Below, in pieces: positions 1 to 8,788 of a stretch of DNA of 9,611 nt (position 1 is its first letter; the number at the start of each line of letters is the position of its first letter). Position numbers and translations under genes: made by a program. The notes beneath the pieces were generated by a model that ran no database searches, was not told where the DNA came from, and was given only the letters and a program-made list of their open reading frames with translations. Origin of the DNA: Sneathiella sp. (GTDB taxonomy: Bacteria > Pseudomonadota > Alphaproteobacteria > Sneathiellales > Sneathiellaceae); the NCBI GenBank assembly GCA_016765515.1, contig JAESPT010000475.1, positions 1-9,611 of the forward strand. The letters are read 5' to 3'.

Positions 1-1889
<1,889 letters not shown>

Positions 1890-1956
1890 TTAAACCCCGT
1901 TTTTCGGGTGGCGCTTGTATAGCGGCCAAAATTAATTCCGTGACGACAATTGGATT

Positions 1957-1978
1957 GGCTCCGACATATGCCGGAGCC
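1957..1978 (-). other. Stem-loop just after rpoB stop (rpoB-rpoC gap)
   Basis: Read on the minus strand, GGCTCCG pairs perfectly with CGGAGCC, and the stem extends inward by a G-U, a C-G pair to a small AU-rich loop, giving about nine pairs. It starts 7 nt after the rpoB TAA. No T-run follows, so it is not a standard intrinsic terminator; that fits the need to transcribe rpoC. A role in RNA processing, 3'-end protection or pausing between rpoB and rpoC is inference. The rest of the 111-nt gap (1875-1985) holds a 4-bp CCCG/CGGG hairpin just upstream of the rpoC ribosome site and nothing else I recognise. Confidence 0.6.
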
Positions 1979-1985
1979 TTAATCC

Positions 1986-4900
1986 TTAGTAACCGATTTG
2001 TGTAAGCTCTACATTCAGGCACAAGGAACGCATTTCCTTGACCAGGACGTTAAAGCTTTCAGGTATACCTGCTTCAAAAGTATCATCGCCGCGTACAATC
2101 GCTTCATACACTTTCGTACGACCTGCAACATCGTCTGATTTCACGGTTAGCATTTCCTGAAGTGTATAAGCAGCACCATATGCCTGAAGCGCCCATACCT
2201 CCATTTCACCAAACCGTTGACCACCAAACTGTGCCTTACCACCAAGCGGCTGCTGAGTAACAAGACTGTACGGACCGATTGAACGAGCATGAATTTTATC
2301 ATCAACCAAATGATGAAGTTTCAGCATATAGATGTAACCCACAGTCACCTTACGATCGAAAGGTTCACCTGTACGACCATCGATCAATGTAACCTGACCG
2401 GATGTATCCAACCCGGCGACTTCCAGAAGACGATTGATATCGCTTTCTTTGGCGCCATCAAAAACAGGAGTAGCAATTGGAACTCCGTTTCTCAGATTGT
2501 TGCCGAGTTCATCAAATTGTTCGTCGGACATGTCGGAGATTTTTTCATCATACTCTTTATCTCCATACACTTCCCGCAACTTACCTTTAAGGGGTTCGTA
2601 GTCTGAAGAGCCCAGTTTGATGCGATCCATGATTTCAGTCACTTGAACGCCAATACCATGGCTGGCCCAGCCCAAATGTGTTTCCAAGATCTGGCCAACA
2701 TTCATACGCGATGGTACGCCCAGTGGATTCAGAACGATATCAACCGGTTTGCCATCTTCAAGATACGGCATGTCTTCTTGCGGAAGAATACGGGAAATAC
2801 CACCCTTATTACCATGACGACCGGCCATCTTATCACCAGGTTGCAGCTTGCGCTTCACAGCTACGAAGACTTTAACCATCTTCATAACACCAGGTGCCAG
2901 TTCATCGCCGCGCTGCAGTTTGTCGACCTTGTTTTCAAACCGGGCACGCAAGCGCCCGATGGCTTCGTCATACTGCTTCTTGAGCGCTTCAATGTTGGTC
3001 ATAGTCGTGTCGTCTTCAACACTGATCTGCCACCAAACACCTGGATGTAATCCCAACATTTTCTCAGATGAAATTACTTCACCTTGCGAGAATTCAGCAG
3101 GACCTGATGCAATAGTCTGTCCATCGAGGAGACCTTTCAAACGATCATAAATCGTCCGTTCAAGGATAGCCTTCTCATCGTCCCTGTCTTTTGCCAGATG
3201 CTCAATCTCATCCCGTTCAATTGCCAACGCACGTTCGTCTTTTTCCACACCGTGGCGATTAAAGACACGAACTTCAACAACCGTGCCAGCAACCCCCGGA
3301 GGCAGACGCAAAGAAGTATCCCGAACGTCTGATGCTTTCTCACCAAAGATGGCACGAAGAAGTTTTTCTTCCGGTGTCATCGGGCTTTCGCCTTTTGGTG
3401 TGATTTTACCAACAAGAATATCACCAGGTTGAATTTCAGCACCCACATAAACGATGCCAGCTTCATCCAGACTTTTCAGGCCTTCTTCGCCAACATTTGG
3501 AATATCACGGGTGATTTCCTCAGGGCCAAGCTTCGTATCACGAGCAGCAACTTCAAATTCTTCAATATGAATGGATGTGAAAACGTCGTCTTTCACGATC
3601 CTTTCAGAAATGAGGATCGAATCTTCGAAGTTATAGCCGTTCCACGGCATAAACGCGACCAGCACGTTTCTACCGAGAGCAAGTTCTCCCAAATCCGTAG
3701 ACGGGCCATCACAAATAATATCACCCGCGTCAATTTTATCGCCAACTTTCACAAGTGGACGCTGATTGATGCACGTATTCTGATTTGACCGCTGGAATTT
3801 CAACAGGTTGTAGATATCTACGCCAGATTTACTCAAATCTTCTTCTTCAGCGCGAATAACGATACGAGTCGCATCCACCTGATCAACAATTCCCGAACGC
3901 TTGGCGACGGTAGCAACACCGGAGTCCCGAGCAACACGTTCTTCCATACCTGTTCCAACGATAGGCGCTTCAGCCTTCAGGAGAGGAACAGCCTGGCGCT
4001 GCATGTTTGATCCCATCAAGCCGCGGTTCGCATCATCGTTTTCCAGGAACGGAATAAGTGAAGCACCAACAGAAACCAGCTGTTTAGGAGACACATCGAT
4101 GAAGGTCACCTCCTCCGGTTTTACGACAACATACTCGCCTTGCGCACGACAGCGAATGAAGTCTTCTGTGAAGCAACCATTTTCATCCAGAGCCGCATTG
4201 GCTTGTGAAATCGTATGCTTGCTCTCCTCCATAGCGGAGAGATATTTGACTTCACCCGTCAGCTTGCTGTTTTCAACGCGCTGATAAGGACTTTCAATAA
4301 AGCCGTATTTGTTCACACGCGCGAAAGTCGCAAGAGAGTTAATCAAACCAATATTTGGTCCCTCTGGCGTTTCAATCGGGCAAATCCGACCATAGTGAGT
4401 TGGATGAACGTCCCGAACTTCAAAGCCTGCGCGCTCTCGAGTAAGACCACCTGGGCCCAACGCTGAGAGGCGACGTTTATGGGTGATTTCAGACAACGGA
4501 TTGGTCTGATCCATAAACTGACTAAGCTGACTGGATCCGAAGAACTCTCGAACAGCCGCCGCTGCGGGTTTTGCATTGATCAGGTCATGGGGCATGACGG
4601 TATCAATTTCAACAGAACTCATACGTTCACGAATGGCGCGTTCCATACGAAGCAAGCCAATGCGATACTGATTTTCCATCAACTCACCAACGGAACGAAC
4701 CCGGCGGTTTCCAAGATTATCAATATCGTCGGTTTCACCATGACCGTCTTTCAGACGAACCAAGGTCTTAACAACTTCAAGTATGTCTTCTTTACGCAAC
4801 ACCCGAACGTCATCATCCACATCAAGGTCAAGACGCATGTTCATTTTCACGCGACCAACGGCAGACAGATCATAACGCTCTGAATCAAAGAACAGCCCAT

Positions 4901-6086
4901 TAAACAAGGCATCCGCTGTTTCTTCGGTTGGTGGTTCACCGGGACGCATTACTCGGTAAATATCGATCAAAGCTTGCTCGCGAGTCGAGCTCTTATCAAC
5001 AGCCAATGTATTGCGGATATACGGTCCCACATTAACATTATCGATATCGAGTGTGGAAATTTCCTTGAATCCGGCTGCTTCCAATTGATCAATCAGTGCT
5101 TCTGTAAGCTCATCACCCGCTTCTACGAAAACTTCGCCCGTTTCAGAGTTAATCATGTCTTCTGCAATGAAACGTCCAACAAGTTCTAAATGACTGACCA
5201 GCATGTCCTTGAGACCCGCGTCGACGAGTTTCTTGGCCAAACGCTGCGTAATCTTCGTACCCGCTTCTGCAACAACAGATTCAGTATCGGCGTCAACAAG
5301 ATCGCGAAGCAAGCGGCTTCCGCGAACCCGATCAACATTAAACGGTGTACGCCAACCTTTTTTATTAAGTTTGAAGTCAACACGATTATAGAAATAATTC
5401 AGAATATCTTCAGGTGACATACTAAGCGCCTGAAGCAAAGCCGTAACAGGCAATTTGCGACGTCTATCAATACGGACATGAACGATATCTTTGGCATCGA
5501 ACTCAAAATCCAACCATGAACCACGGTAAGGAATAACACGCGCTGCGAACAGTAGTTTACCGCTCGAATGGGTCTTCCCTTTATCGTGATCAAAAAATAC
5601 ACCTGGGCTACGATGCATCTGGGAAACGATCACACGTTCGGTACCATTGATAATAAAAGTACCCTTATCCGTCATTAAAGGCATATCGCCCATATAGACG
5701 CTCTGTTCTTTGATATCGAGAACAGATTTGGCTTCCGTATCTGGATCCACTTCAAACACAATAAGCCGAAGAGTAGCTTTCAAGGGAGCCGCAAATGTCA
5801 TGCTACGCTGCTGACATTCTTCCTCATCATATTTGGGAGGCTCAAAATCAAAGCTGACAAATTCCAAGCTTGCTGTATCTGCAAAATCCTTAATCGGAAA
5901 TACTGATTTGAAAACTCCCTGAAGGCCCTTATCGCCTCGATCTTCAACTGCTATACCCTTTAAAAGGAATGCATCATAAGAGGTTTTCTGTACTTCGATA
6001 AGGTTCGGCATAGTTGTCGCGGCTGCGATACTACCAAAATCCTTACGAACGCGTTTCCGACCGGTGAACGACTGCAAAATGCCCAT
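1986..6086 (-). CDS. rpoB: RNA polymerase beta subunit
   Basis: Beta, with beta-prime, forms the active-site cleft of RNA polymerase. The protein is 1366 residues (E. coli 1342) and complete: ATG at 6086, TAA at 1988-1986. The ribosome site is weak (GGGA, 7 nt before ATG), but the N-terminus [18 protein letters not shown] matches the family. The rifampicin pocket spans about 517-545, about ten residues offset from E. coli, with Q523, D526, H536, R539, S541 and L543 all in the sensitive state. NFEDS is at 819-823. The catalytic lysines are K1086 (GDKMAGRHG) and K1094 (GNKGG). The C-terminal [14 protein letters not shown] and [13 protein letters not shown] stretches are typical. The beta4 insertion (about 235-360) carries two related copies of an EAG-containing motif (271-295 and 319-343). 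The helical, charged beta9 insertion (about 946-1060) is short compared with E. coli. It lies 274 nt after rplL, and rpoC follows. Confidence 0.99.
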   Translation of the reverse strand: MGILQSFTGRKRVRKDFGSIAAATTMPNLIEVQKTSYDAFLLKGIAVEDRGDKGLQGVFKSVFPIKDFADTASLEFVSFDFEPPKYDEEECQQRSMTFAAPLKATLRLIVFEVDPDTEAKSVLDIKEQSVYMGDMPLMTDKGTFIINGTERVIVSQMHRSPGVFFDHDKGKTHSSGKLLFAARVIPYRGSWLDFEFDAKDIVHVRIDRRRKLPVTALLQALSMSPEDILNYFYNRVDFKLNKKGWRTPFNVDRVRGSRLLRDLVDADTESVVAEAGTKITQRLAKKLVDAGLKDMLVSHLELVGRFIAEDMINSETGEVFVEAGDELTEALIDQLEAAGFKEISTLDIDNVNVGPYIRNTLAVDKSSTREQALIDIYRVMRPGEPPTEETADALFNGLFFDSERYDLSAVGRVKMNMRLDLDVDDDVRVLRKEDILEVVKTLVRLKDGHGETDDIDNLGNRRVRSVGELMENQYRIGLLRMERAIRERMSSVEIDTVMPHDLINAKPAAAAVREFFGSSQLSQFMDQTNPLSEITHKRRLSALGPGGLTRERAGFEVRDVHPTHYGRICPIETPEGPNIGLINSLATFARVNKYGFIESPYQRVENSKLTGEVKYLSAMEESKHTISQANAALDENGCFTEDFIRCRAQGEYVVVKPEEVTFIDVSPKQLVSVGASLIPFLENDDANRGLMGSNMQRQAVPLLKAEAPIVGTGMEERVARDSGVATVAKRSGIVDQVDATRIVIRAEEEDLSKSGVDIYNLLKFQRSNQNTCINQRPLVKVGDKIDAGDIICDGPSTDLGELALGRNVLVAFMPWNGYNFEDSILISERIVKDDVFTSIHIEEFEVAARDTKLGPEEITRDIPNVGEEGLKSLDEAGIVYVGAEIQPGDILVGKITPKGESPMTPEEKLLRAIFGEKASDVRDTSLRLPPGVAGTVVEVRVFNRHGVEKDERALAIERDEIEHLAKDRDDEKAILERTIYDRLKGLLDGQTIASGPAEFSQGEVISSEKMLGLHPGVWWQISVEDDTTMTNIEALKKQYDEAIGRLRARFENKVDKLQRGDELAPGVMKMVKVFVAVKRKLQPGDKMAGRHGNKGGISRILPQEDMPYLEDGKPVDIVLNPLGVPSRMNVGQILETHLGWASHGIGVQVTEIMDRIKLGSSDYEPLKGKLREVYGDKEYDEKISDMSDEQFDELGNNLRNGVPIATPVFDGAKESDINRLLEVAGLDTSGQVTLIDGRTGEPFDRKVTVGYIYMLKLHHLVDDKIHARSIGPYSLVTQQPLGGKAQFGGQRFGEMEVWALQAYGAAYTLQEMLTVKSDDVAGRTKVYEAIVRGDDTFEAGIPESFNVLVKEMRSLCLNVELTQIGY

Positions 6087-6212
6087 GCGAAATTCCCGTA
6101 ACTCTGTTGCCTAACTAAGACGCAGCCCAAAAATAGCTGCAAATTGAACAACGACCCTACCCAAAACCACACTATGGCGGGCAAATAAGTCAAAGTTCAA
6201 CAAATTTCATTC

Positions 6213-6238
6213 CGATAAAATAGACCCTCGGAGAGGTC
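6213..6238 (-). terminator. Possible attenuator (leaky terminator-like hairpin) before rpoB
   Basis: On the minus strand GACCTC pairs with GAGGGTC (one bulged G, 3-nt loop TCC), followed directly by TATTTTAT. The stem is short and the T-run interrupted, so at most partial termination is expected. It lies 126 nt upstream of the rpoB start, where E. coli has its partial rplL-rpoB attenuator. Full termination here would cut off rpoBC unless another promoter exists, so a leaky site is the sensible reading. Confidence 0.35.
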
Positions 6239-6289
6239 ACGTAGTTTTGATCCCGCCGGATCTTAAACCGCCCTTTCAGAAAGCGGCTC

Positions 6290-6319
6290 CGGGGAAGGCA
6301 GCAATAGCCACCTCCCCCG
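6290..6319 (-). other. GC-rich stem-loop in rplL-rpoB gap
   Basis: On the minus strand CGGGGGAGG pairs with CCTTCCCCG over nine positions (one G-U) around a 12-nt loop. It is the most stable structure I see in the gap and has no T-run after it. It could be an RNase III type processing site or a 3'-end stabiliser for the rplJL message; neither is shown by sequence alone. Confidence 0.5.
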
Positions 6320-6356
6320 ACTTAAATTTTGCGACCAGCTTACCGCTGGAGTTGCA

Positions 6357-6372
6357 GAACTTATTTAAGTTC
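6357..6372 (-). other. Stem-loop spanning the rplL stop codon
   Basis: On the minus strand GAACTT and AAGTTC form a perfect 6-bp stem around loop AAAT. The stem and loop include the last rplL codons and the TAA at 6363-6361. A similar arrangement occurs at the rplA stop. The stem is AT-rich and could be chance. Confidence 0.35.
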
Positions 6373-6732
6373 AACAGTTGCGCCAGCTGCTTCAAGCTGT
6401 TCTTTGAGCTTAGCAGCTTCTTCTTTGGTAGCACCTTCTTTAACAGCTTTAGGTGCACTTTCAACAAGATCTTTAGCTTCTTTGAGGCCCAGGCCAGTGA
6501 TGGCACGAACTTCTTTAATCACGTTGATTTTCTTTTCGCCCATAGCTGTCAAGACAACATCAAATTCGTCTTTTTCAACAACGGCAGCGGCATCACCACC
6601 AGCGGCAGCAGCGACAGCTACTGGAGCAGCGGCGGAAACGCCCCATTTGTCTTCAAGAAGTTTAGCAAGATCCGCAGCTTCCATAACTGTAAGGGCGGAC
6701 AGGTCTTCGGCAATCTTTTCGAGATCGGCCAT
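6361..6732 (-). CDS. rplL: 50S ribosomal protein L7/L12
   Basis: L7/L12 is the multicopy, mobile stalk protein that recruits and stimulates the translational GTPases (EF-G, EF-Tu, IF2, RF3). The 123-residue protein has the normal three-part build: an N-terminal dimerisation and L10-binding helix pair (1-31), an Ala/Val-rich flexible hinge (about 32-52), and a globular C-terminal domain (53-123) with the factor-binding segment [20 protein letters not shown] (68-87). It starts at ATG 6732, after a strong GAGGAG ribosome site 9 nt upstream. That fits a protein needed at several copies per ribosome. A small AAACC/GGTTT hairpin (6765-6752) lies 4 nt before that site. It lies 61 nt after rplJ, with rpoB downstream. 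Nothing unusual in length or sequence. Confidence 0.99.
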   Translation of the reverse strand: MADLEKIAEDLSALTVMEAADLAKLLEDKWGVSAAAPVAVAAAAGGDAAAVVEKDEFDVVLTAMGEKKINVIKEVRAITGLGLKEAKDLVESAPKAVKEGATKEEAAKLKEQLEAAGATVELK

Positions 6733-6793
6733 TGTAGTATTCTCCTCAGGTAAACCGTTAGGTTTTTAAATAATAAATAACTGGCTTTTACAT

Positions 6794-7303
6794 CTAGCCC
6801 TGTGCAGCTTTCGCTGCAAGAACACGTGCCAACTGGCTTGCTGGGGCTTGTACCACACCTGCAATTTTCGTTGCAGGAGCTTGTATAAGACCCACCAGTT
6901 TTCCACGTAGTTCGTCCAGAGAAGGCAAACTGGCGAGAGACTTAACACCATCTGTGTCAAGCACTGTTTCACCCATAGCCCCCCCGATAACAACAAACTT
7001 TTCGTTCCCCTTTGCAAAGTCCATAACAACTTTTGGGGCAACAACTGGGTCGTCTGAATAGGCGATCCCAACTGGGCCTTTTAGTATATTGGACAGAGAA
7101 CCATAGTTCGTGCCATCAAGAGCAAGACGTGTAAGCCGATTTTTTGTCACTTTAAAGTTGGCGCCTGCTTCACGCATCTTCACACGAAGCTGAGTCATTT
7201 CCGCCACAGTGAGACCACTGTATTGGGCAACAACGACAACAGCAGCATCTGCAAAGACACCGTTCATTTCAGCAACCAGAGCTTCTTTTTGCGAACGATC
7301 CAC
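6794..7303 (-). CDS. rplJ: 50S ribosomal protein L10 (P0-type stalk base)
   Basis: L10 anchors L7/L12 dimers to 23S rRNA at the stalk base. In E. coli the L10-L12 complex also binds the rplJ leader and represses translation. The start is GTG at 7303-7301, supported by GGAG seven nt upstream and by the N-terminus [20 protein letters not shown], which fits the family; no better ATG exists nearby. Length is 169 residues with TAG at 6796-6794. The RNA-binding domain (1 to about 125) includes [11 protein letters not shown] (52-62) and GPVGIAYS (76-83). The C-terminal L12-binding helix contains three 11-residue units beginning near K135, K146 and Q157 ([27 protein letters not shown]). This suggests docking sites for three L12 dimers rather than two as in E. 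coli. A perfect 7-bp inverted repeat (6877-6858) lies inside the coding sequence over these repeats. Confidence 0.98.
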   Translation of the reverse strand: MDRSQKEALVAEMNGVFADAAVVVVAQYSGLTVAEMTQLRVKMREAGANFKVTKNRLTRLALDGTNYGSLSNILKGPVGIAYSDDPVVAPKVVMDFAKGNEKFVVIGGAMGETVLDTDGVKSLASLPSLDELRGKLVGLIQAPATKIAGVVQAPASQLARVLAAKAAQG

Positions 7304-7324
7304 TCGTCGTCTCCAGTTTATGAA

Positions 7325-7346
7325 ATGCCATCAAAAATGTTGGCAT
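7325..7346 (-). promoter_or_regulatory. Stem-loop immediately upstream of the rplJ ribosome site
   Basis: On the minus strand ATGCCA and TGGCAT pair perfectly around a 10-nt loop, ending about 10 nt before GGAG. It is well placed to affect ribosome access to rplJ, as expected of an autoregulatory leader. Function is inferred from position only. Confidence 0.4.
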
Positions 7347-7361
7347 CCCGGTTACAAAAGA

Positions 7362-7380
7362 ATTTGGCAACAAGCCAAAT
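7362..7380 (-). promoter_or_regulatory. Hairpin with short T-rich tail in the rplJ leader
   Basis: On the minus strand ATTTGGC and GCCAAAT form a perfect 7-bp stem around TTGTT, followed by TCTTTTG. The shape recalls a weak attenuator, but the stem is AT-rich and the T-run short. It may equally be one arm of the leader fold. Confidence 0.35.
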
Positions 7381-7405
7381 CCAATGACTGTCCCAGGTCC
7401 ACCTG

Positions 7406-7427
7406 AATTGCTGACTAGCAGCGAATT
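7406..7427 (-). repeat. Stem-loop with CTGCTAGTCAG core, copy 2
   Basis: On the minus strand AATT-C-GCTG and CAGC-AATT pair (one bulged C) around loop CTAGT. The 11-nt core (7421-7411) is identical to that of the hairpin 110 nt upstream in the transcript. Confidence 0.55.
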
Positions 7428-7514
7428 TGTAGCTTCCCTGTCTATGCAGGCAACATGTGTTTTTAAATTCTATAATCCTCAAAAGGATCAAAAAACACCT
7501 GCAGTCTTGGACAG

Positions 7515-7537
7515 CTGAACCTGACTAGCAGGTTCAG
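7515..7537 (-). repeat. Stem-loop with CTGCTAGTCAG core, copy 1
   Basis: On the minus strand CTGAACCTG and CAGGTTCAG form a perfect 9-bp stem around loop CTAGT. The core CTGCTAGTCAG (7531-7521) recurs exactly at 7421-7411. No T-run follows, so it is not an intrinsic terminator. As DNA it is also a near-perfect dyad, so a protein operator is possible. Confidence 0.6.
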
Positions 7538-7542
7538 GCATC

Positions 7543-7558
7543 TGCCGCCGAAGCGGCA
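7543..7558 (-). other. UUCG-tetraloop hairpin after rplA
   Basis: On the minus strand TGCCGC and GCGGCA form a perfect 6-bp stem closed by a C(UUCG)G tetraloop, a very stable RNA cap. It begins 15 nt after the rplA stop. No T-run follows, so a role as transcript-end barrier or processing boundary is more likely than termination. Confidence 0.55.
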
Positions 7559-7568
7559 AATTCCGTTG

Positions 7569-7586
7569 AGAGCTTAGAAAAGCTCT
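7569..7586 (-). other. Stem-loop spanning the rplA stop codon
   Basis: On the minus strand AGAGCTT and AAGCTCT pair perfectly (7 bp) around loop TTCT. The TAA at 7576-7574 lies at the loop-stem junction. With the two hairpins that follow it makes three consecutive stem-loops within about 72 nt. Confidence 0.5.
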
Positions 7587-8266
7587 GTCAATTCCAGTTT
7601 AACACCTGGGCCCATAGTTGAGCTTACTGCAATTTTACGGACATATTGTCCTTTTACACCAGATGGCTTGGCTTTCATCACGGCATCGATAAATGCCTTG
7701 ATATTTTCGTTCAAAGCTTCTTTTGTGAAGCTAGATTTGCCAAGGCCCGCATGAACAATCCCGGTTTTTTCTGCCCGGAATTCAACCTGCCCGCCTTTTG
7801 CCGCTTTTACAGCTTCAGCAACATTTGGCGTTACTGTGCCAAGTTTCGGGTTTGGCATCAAACCACGTGGCCCCAGAACCTTGCCCAAACGACCAACAAT
7901 AGCCATCATGTCAGGAGATGCAATACAGCGATCAAAATCCATATTGCCACCTTGGATGATTTCCATCAGGTCTTCAGCGCCAACGAGTTCCGCACCGGCA
8001 GCTTTCGCTTCTTCAGCTTTATCACCGCGAGCAAAAACGGCAACCCGTACAGATTTACCAGTTCCATTTGGAAGTTGAATGACACCGCGAACCATCTGGT
8101 CTGCGTGACGTGGATCAACACCCAAATTCATCGCAATTTCGACTGTTTCGTCAAATTTTGATGTTGCGTTTGCTTTTACAATATCAACAGCTTCTGCCAG
8201 CTTATACAGCTTTTCATTTTCAACAGTGTCTGCTGCGACTTTTTGTCTTTTAGTGAGTTTGACCAT
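7574..8266 (-). CDS. rplA: 50S ribosomal protein L1
   Basis: L1 builds the mobile L1 stalk at the ribosomal E site, binding 23S rRNA and moving deacylated tRNA out. In E. coli it also represses its own operon by binding the mRNA leader near rplK. The 230-residue protein has the usual two-domain length. The signature [18 protein letters not shown] spans 128-145, and the RNA-binding strand SSTMGPG is at 215-222 near the C-terminus. The ATG at 8266 follows the rplK stop by 3 nt, and a strong GGAGGG ribosome site lies inside the end of rplK, so the two are probably translationally coupled. TAA is at 7576-7574, and a 270-nt structured gap separates it from rplJ. I see no abnormal feature. Confidence 0.99.
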   Translation of the reverse strand: MVKLTKRQKVAADTVENEKLYKLAEAVDIVKANATSKFDETVEIAMNLGVDPRHADQMVRGVIQLPNGTGKSVRVAVFARGDKAEEAKAAGAELVGAEDLMEIIQGGNMDFDRCIASPDMMAIVGRLGKVLGPRGLMPNPKLGTVTPNVAEAVKAAKGGQVEFRAEKTGIVHAGLGKSSFTKEALNENIKAFIDAVMKAKPSGVKGQYVRKIAVSSTMGPGVKLELTELF

Positions 8267-8269
8267 CGT

Positions 8270-8698
8270 TTAGCCCTCCACCACATAGCCCATAGAACGG
8301 GCTGAGCCTTTGATAATATTCATGGCAGCATCAATGTCATTGGCATTGAGATCGACCATTTTGGCTTCCGCAATTTCCTTAACCTGAGCCAGAGTCACCG
8401 AACCAGCGACTTCACGACTTGGTGTGCTACCACCCTTTTTGAGGCCTGCAGCTTTTTTCAGAAAATAGGATGCCGGCGGTGTCTTCGTGATGAATGTGAA
8501 AGACCGATCCGCATAAACAGTAATGACAGTTGGAATTGGCATTCCGCCTTCCAAACTACCCGTTGCCGCGTTGAACGCCTTACAGAATTCCATGATATTC
8601 ACACCCTGTTGACCCAATGCTGGACCAATCGGAGGTGAAGGATTTGCTTTACCTGCAGGAACCTGCAGCTTAATAAAGCCTTTTATTTTCTTCGCCAT
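8270..8698 (-). CDS. rplK: 50S ribosomal protein L11
   Basis: L11 sits at the base of the L7/L12 stalk in the GTPase-associated centre; in E. coli it is also needed for RelA-dependent stringent response and is part of the thiostrepton site. The 142-residue protein has family length. The N-terminal domain holds the proline-rich helix region [19 protein letters not shown] (17-35); P20, P22 and P23 are present. The C-terminal rRNA-binding domain runs from about 75 to 142 and includes [16 protein letters not shown] (87-102) and the GSARSMGY end. ATG at 8698 is preceded by AGGGA about 6 nt upstream. A 90-nt leader with two stem-loops separates it from nusG, and rplA follows after 3 nt. Confidence 0.99.
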   Translation of the reverse strand: MAKKIKGFIKLQVPAGKANPSPPIGPALGQQGVNIMEFCKAFNAATGSLEGGMPIPTVITVYADRSFTFITKTPPASYFLKKAAGLKKGGSTPSREVAGSVTLAQVKEIAEAKMVDLNANDIDAAMNIIKGSARSMGYVVEG

Positions 8699-8711
8699 TT
8701 TTTTCCCTATT

Positions 8712-8747
8712 CAAAATAAAGGGTCTGCGGTGCGGCCATGGCAGACC
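8712..8747 (-). terminator. Terminator-like hairpin upstream of rplK
   Basis: On the minus strand GGTCTGC and GCAGACC pair perfectly (7 bp) around a 12-nt loop, then CTTTATTTTG follows. The shape suits a leaky intrinsic terminator or attenuator between nusG and rplK. The large loop and broken T-run argue against efficient termination. It could instead be the arm recognised by L1. Confidence 0.35.
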
Positions 8748-8756
8748 TCCCGCAAT

Positions 8757-8778
8757 TTCACTGCACCATTGCAGTAAA
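8757..8778 (-). other. Stem-loop after nusG
   Basis: On the minus strand TTTACTGCA pairs with TGCAGTGAA (one G-U) around loop ATGG. It starts 11 nt after the nusG stop and has no T-run after it. It is the third case in this window of a stem-loop close behind a cistron end. Confidence 0.45.
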
Positions 8779-8788
8779 TATAAATTAC

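Larger units (their letters stand above)
6087..6360 (-). promoter_or_regulatory. rplL-rpoB intercistronic leader with multiple stem-loops
   Basis: This 274-nt gap holds no coding region that I credit. In transcription order it contains: the 3' half of a stem-loop spanning the rplL stop (6372-6357); CCAGC/GCTGG (6349-6335); a 9-pair GC-rich stem with 12-nt loop (6319-6290); GATCC/GGATC with loop GGCG (6262-6249); a terminator-shaped stem with a T-rich tail (6238-6213); an AT-rich stretch; and GCAGC/GCTGC (6140-6122), about 35 nt before the rpoB start. In E. coli the equivalent gap carries a partial attenuator and an RNase III site that lower rpoBC output relative to rplJL. The same job here is inference from position and structure. 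I saw no convincing promoter in it. Confidence 0.5.
7304..7573 (-). promoter_or_regulatory. rplA-rplJ intercistronic region, candidate L10 leader
   Basis: This 270-nt gap has no credible gene and many inverted repeats. In transcription order: a stem-loop spanning the rplA stop (7586-7569), a UUCG-capped hairpin (7558-7543), a perfect 9-bp hairpin (7537-7515), an AT-rich long stem GTGTTTTT/AAAAACAC (7498-7457) enclosing ATCCT/AGGAT, a second hairpin sharing the CTGCTAGTCAG core (7427-7406), ATTTGGC/GCCAAAT (7380-7362) followed by TCTTTTG, and ATGCCA/TGGCAT (7346-7325) just before the rplJ ribosome site. In E. coli and other bacteria an L10-binding leader RNA sits here. The same role is likely by position, but I could not match a known L10-leader consensus by eye. 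No strong promoter hexamer pair was found. Confidence 0.5.
8699..8788 (-). promoter_or_regulatory. nusG-rplK intercistronic leader, candidate L1-responsive region
   Basis: This 90-nt gap holds two stem-loops (8778-8757 and 8747-8722) and the rplK ribosome site. In E. coli the rplK leader is where L1 binds to repress the L11-L1 operon and where a promoter lies. Here the first stem-loop has nine pairs with an ATGG loop, and the second is GC-rich with a T-rich tail. A matching L1 site is plausible but I could not identify its consensus. No convincing promoter hexamers were seen. Confidence 0.45.

Noticed and set aside
5960..6193. Minus-strand 77-codon frame across the rpoB start
   Set aside because: Out of frame with rpoB and mostly overlaps its conserved N-terminus; no ribosome site.
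6160..6205. Possible promoter for rpoB (TTGAAC, 18 nt, CATAGT; or TTGACT)
   Set aside because: Partial matches, and the better -35 hexamer has no -10 at acceptable spacing.
6190..6210. Six-codon ATG...TGA frame (MKFVEL) in the rpoB leader, considered as a leader peptide
   Set aside because: Weak ribosome site, no regulatory codon run and no clear link to a terminator; likely chance.
7425..7455. Possible promoter for rplJ (TTGCCT, 16 nt, TACAAA)
   Set aside because: Each hexamer matches only four of six consensus positions without the TTGA/TATA cores; not separable from background by eye.
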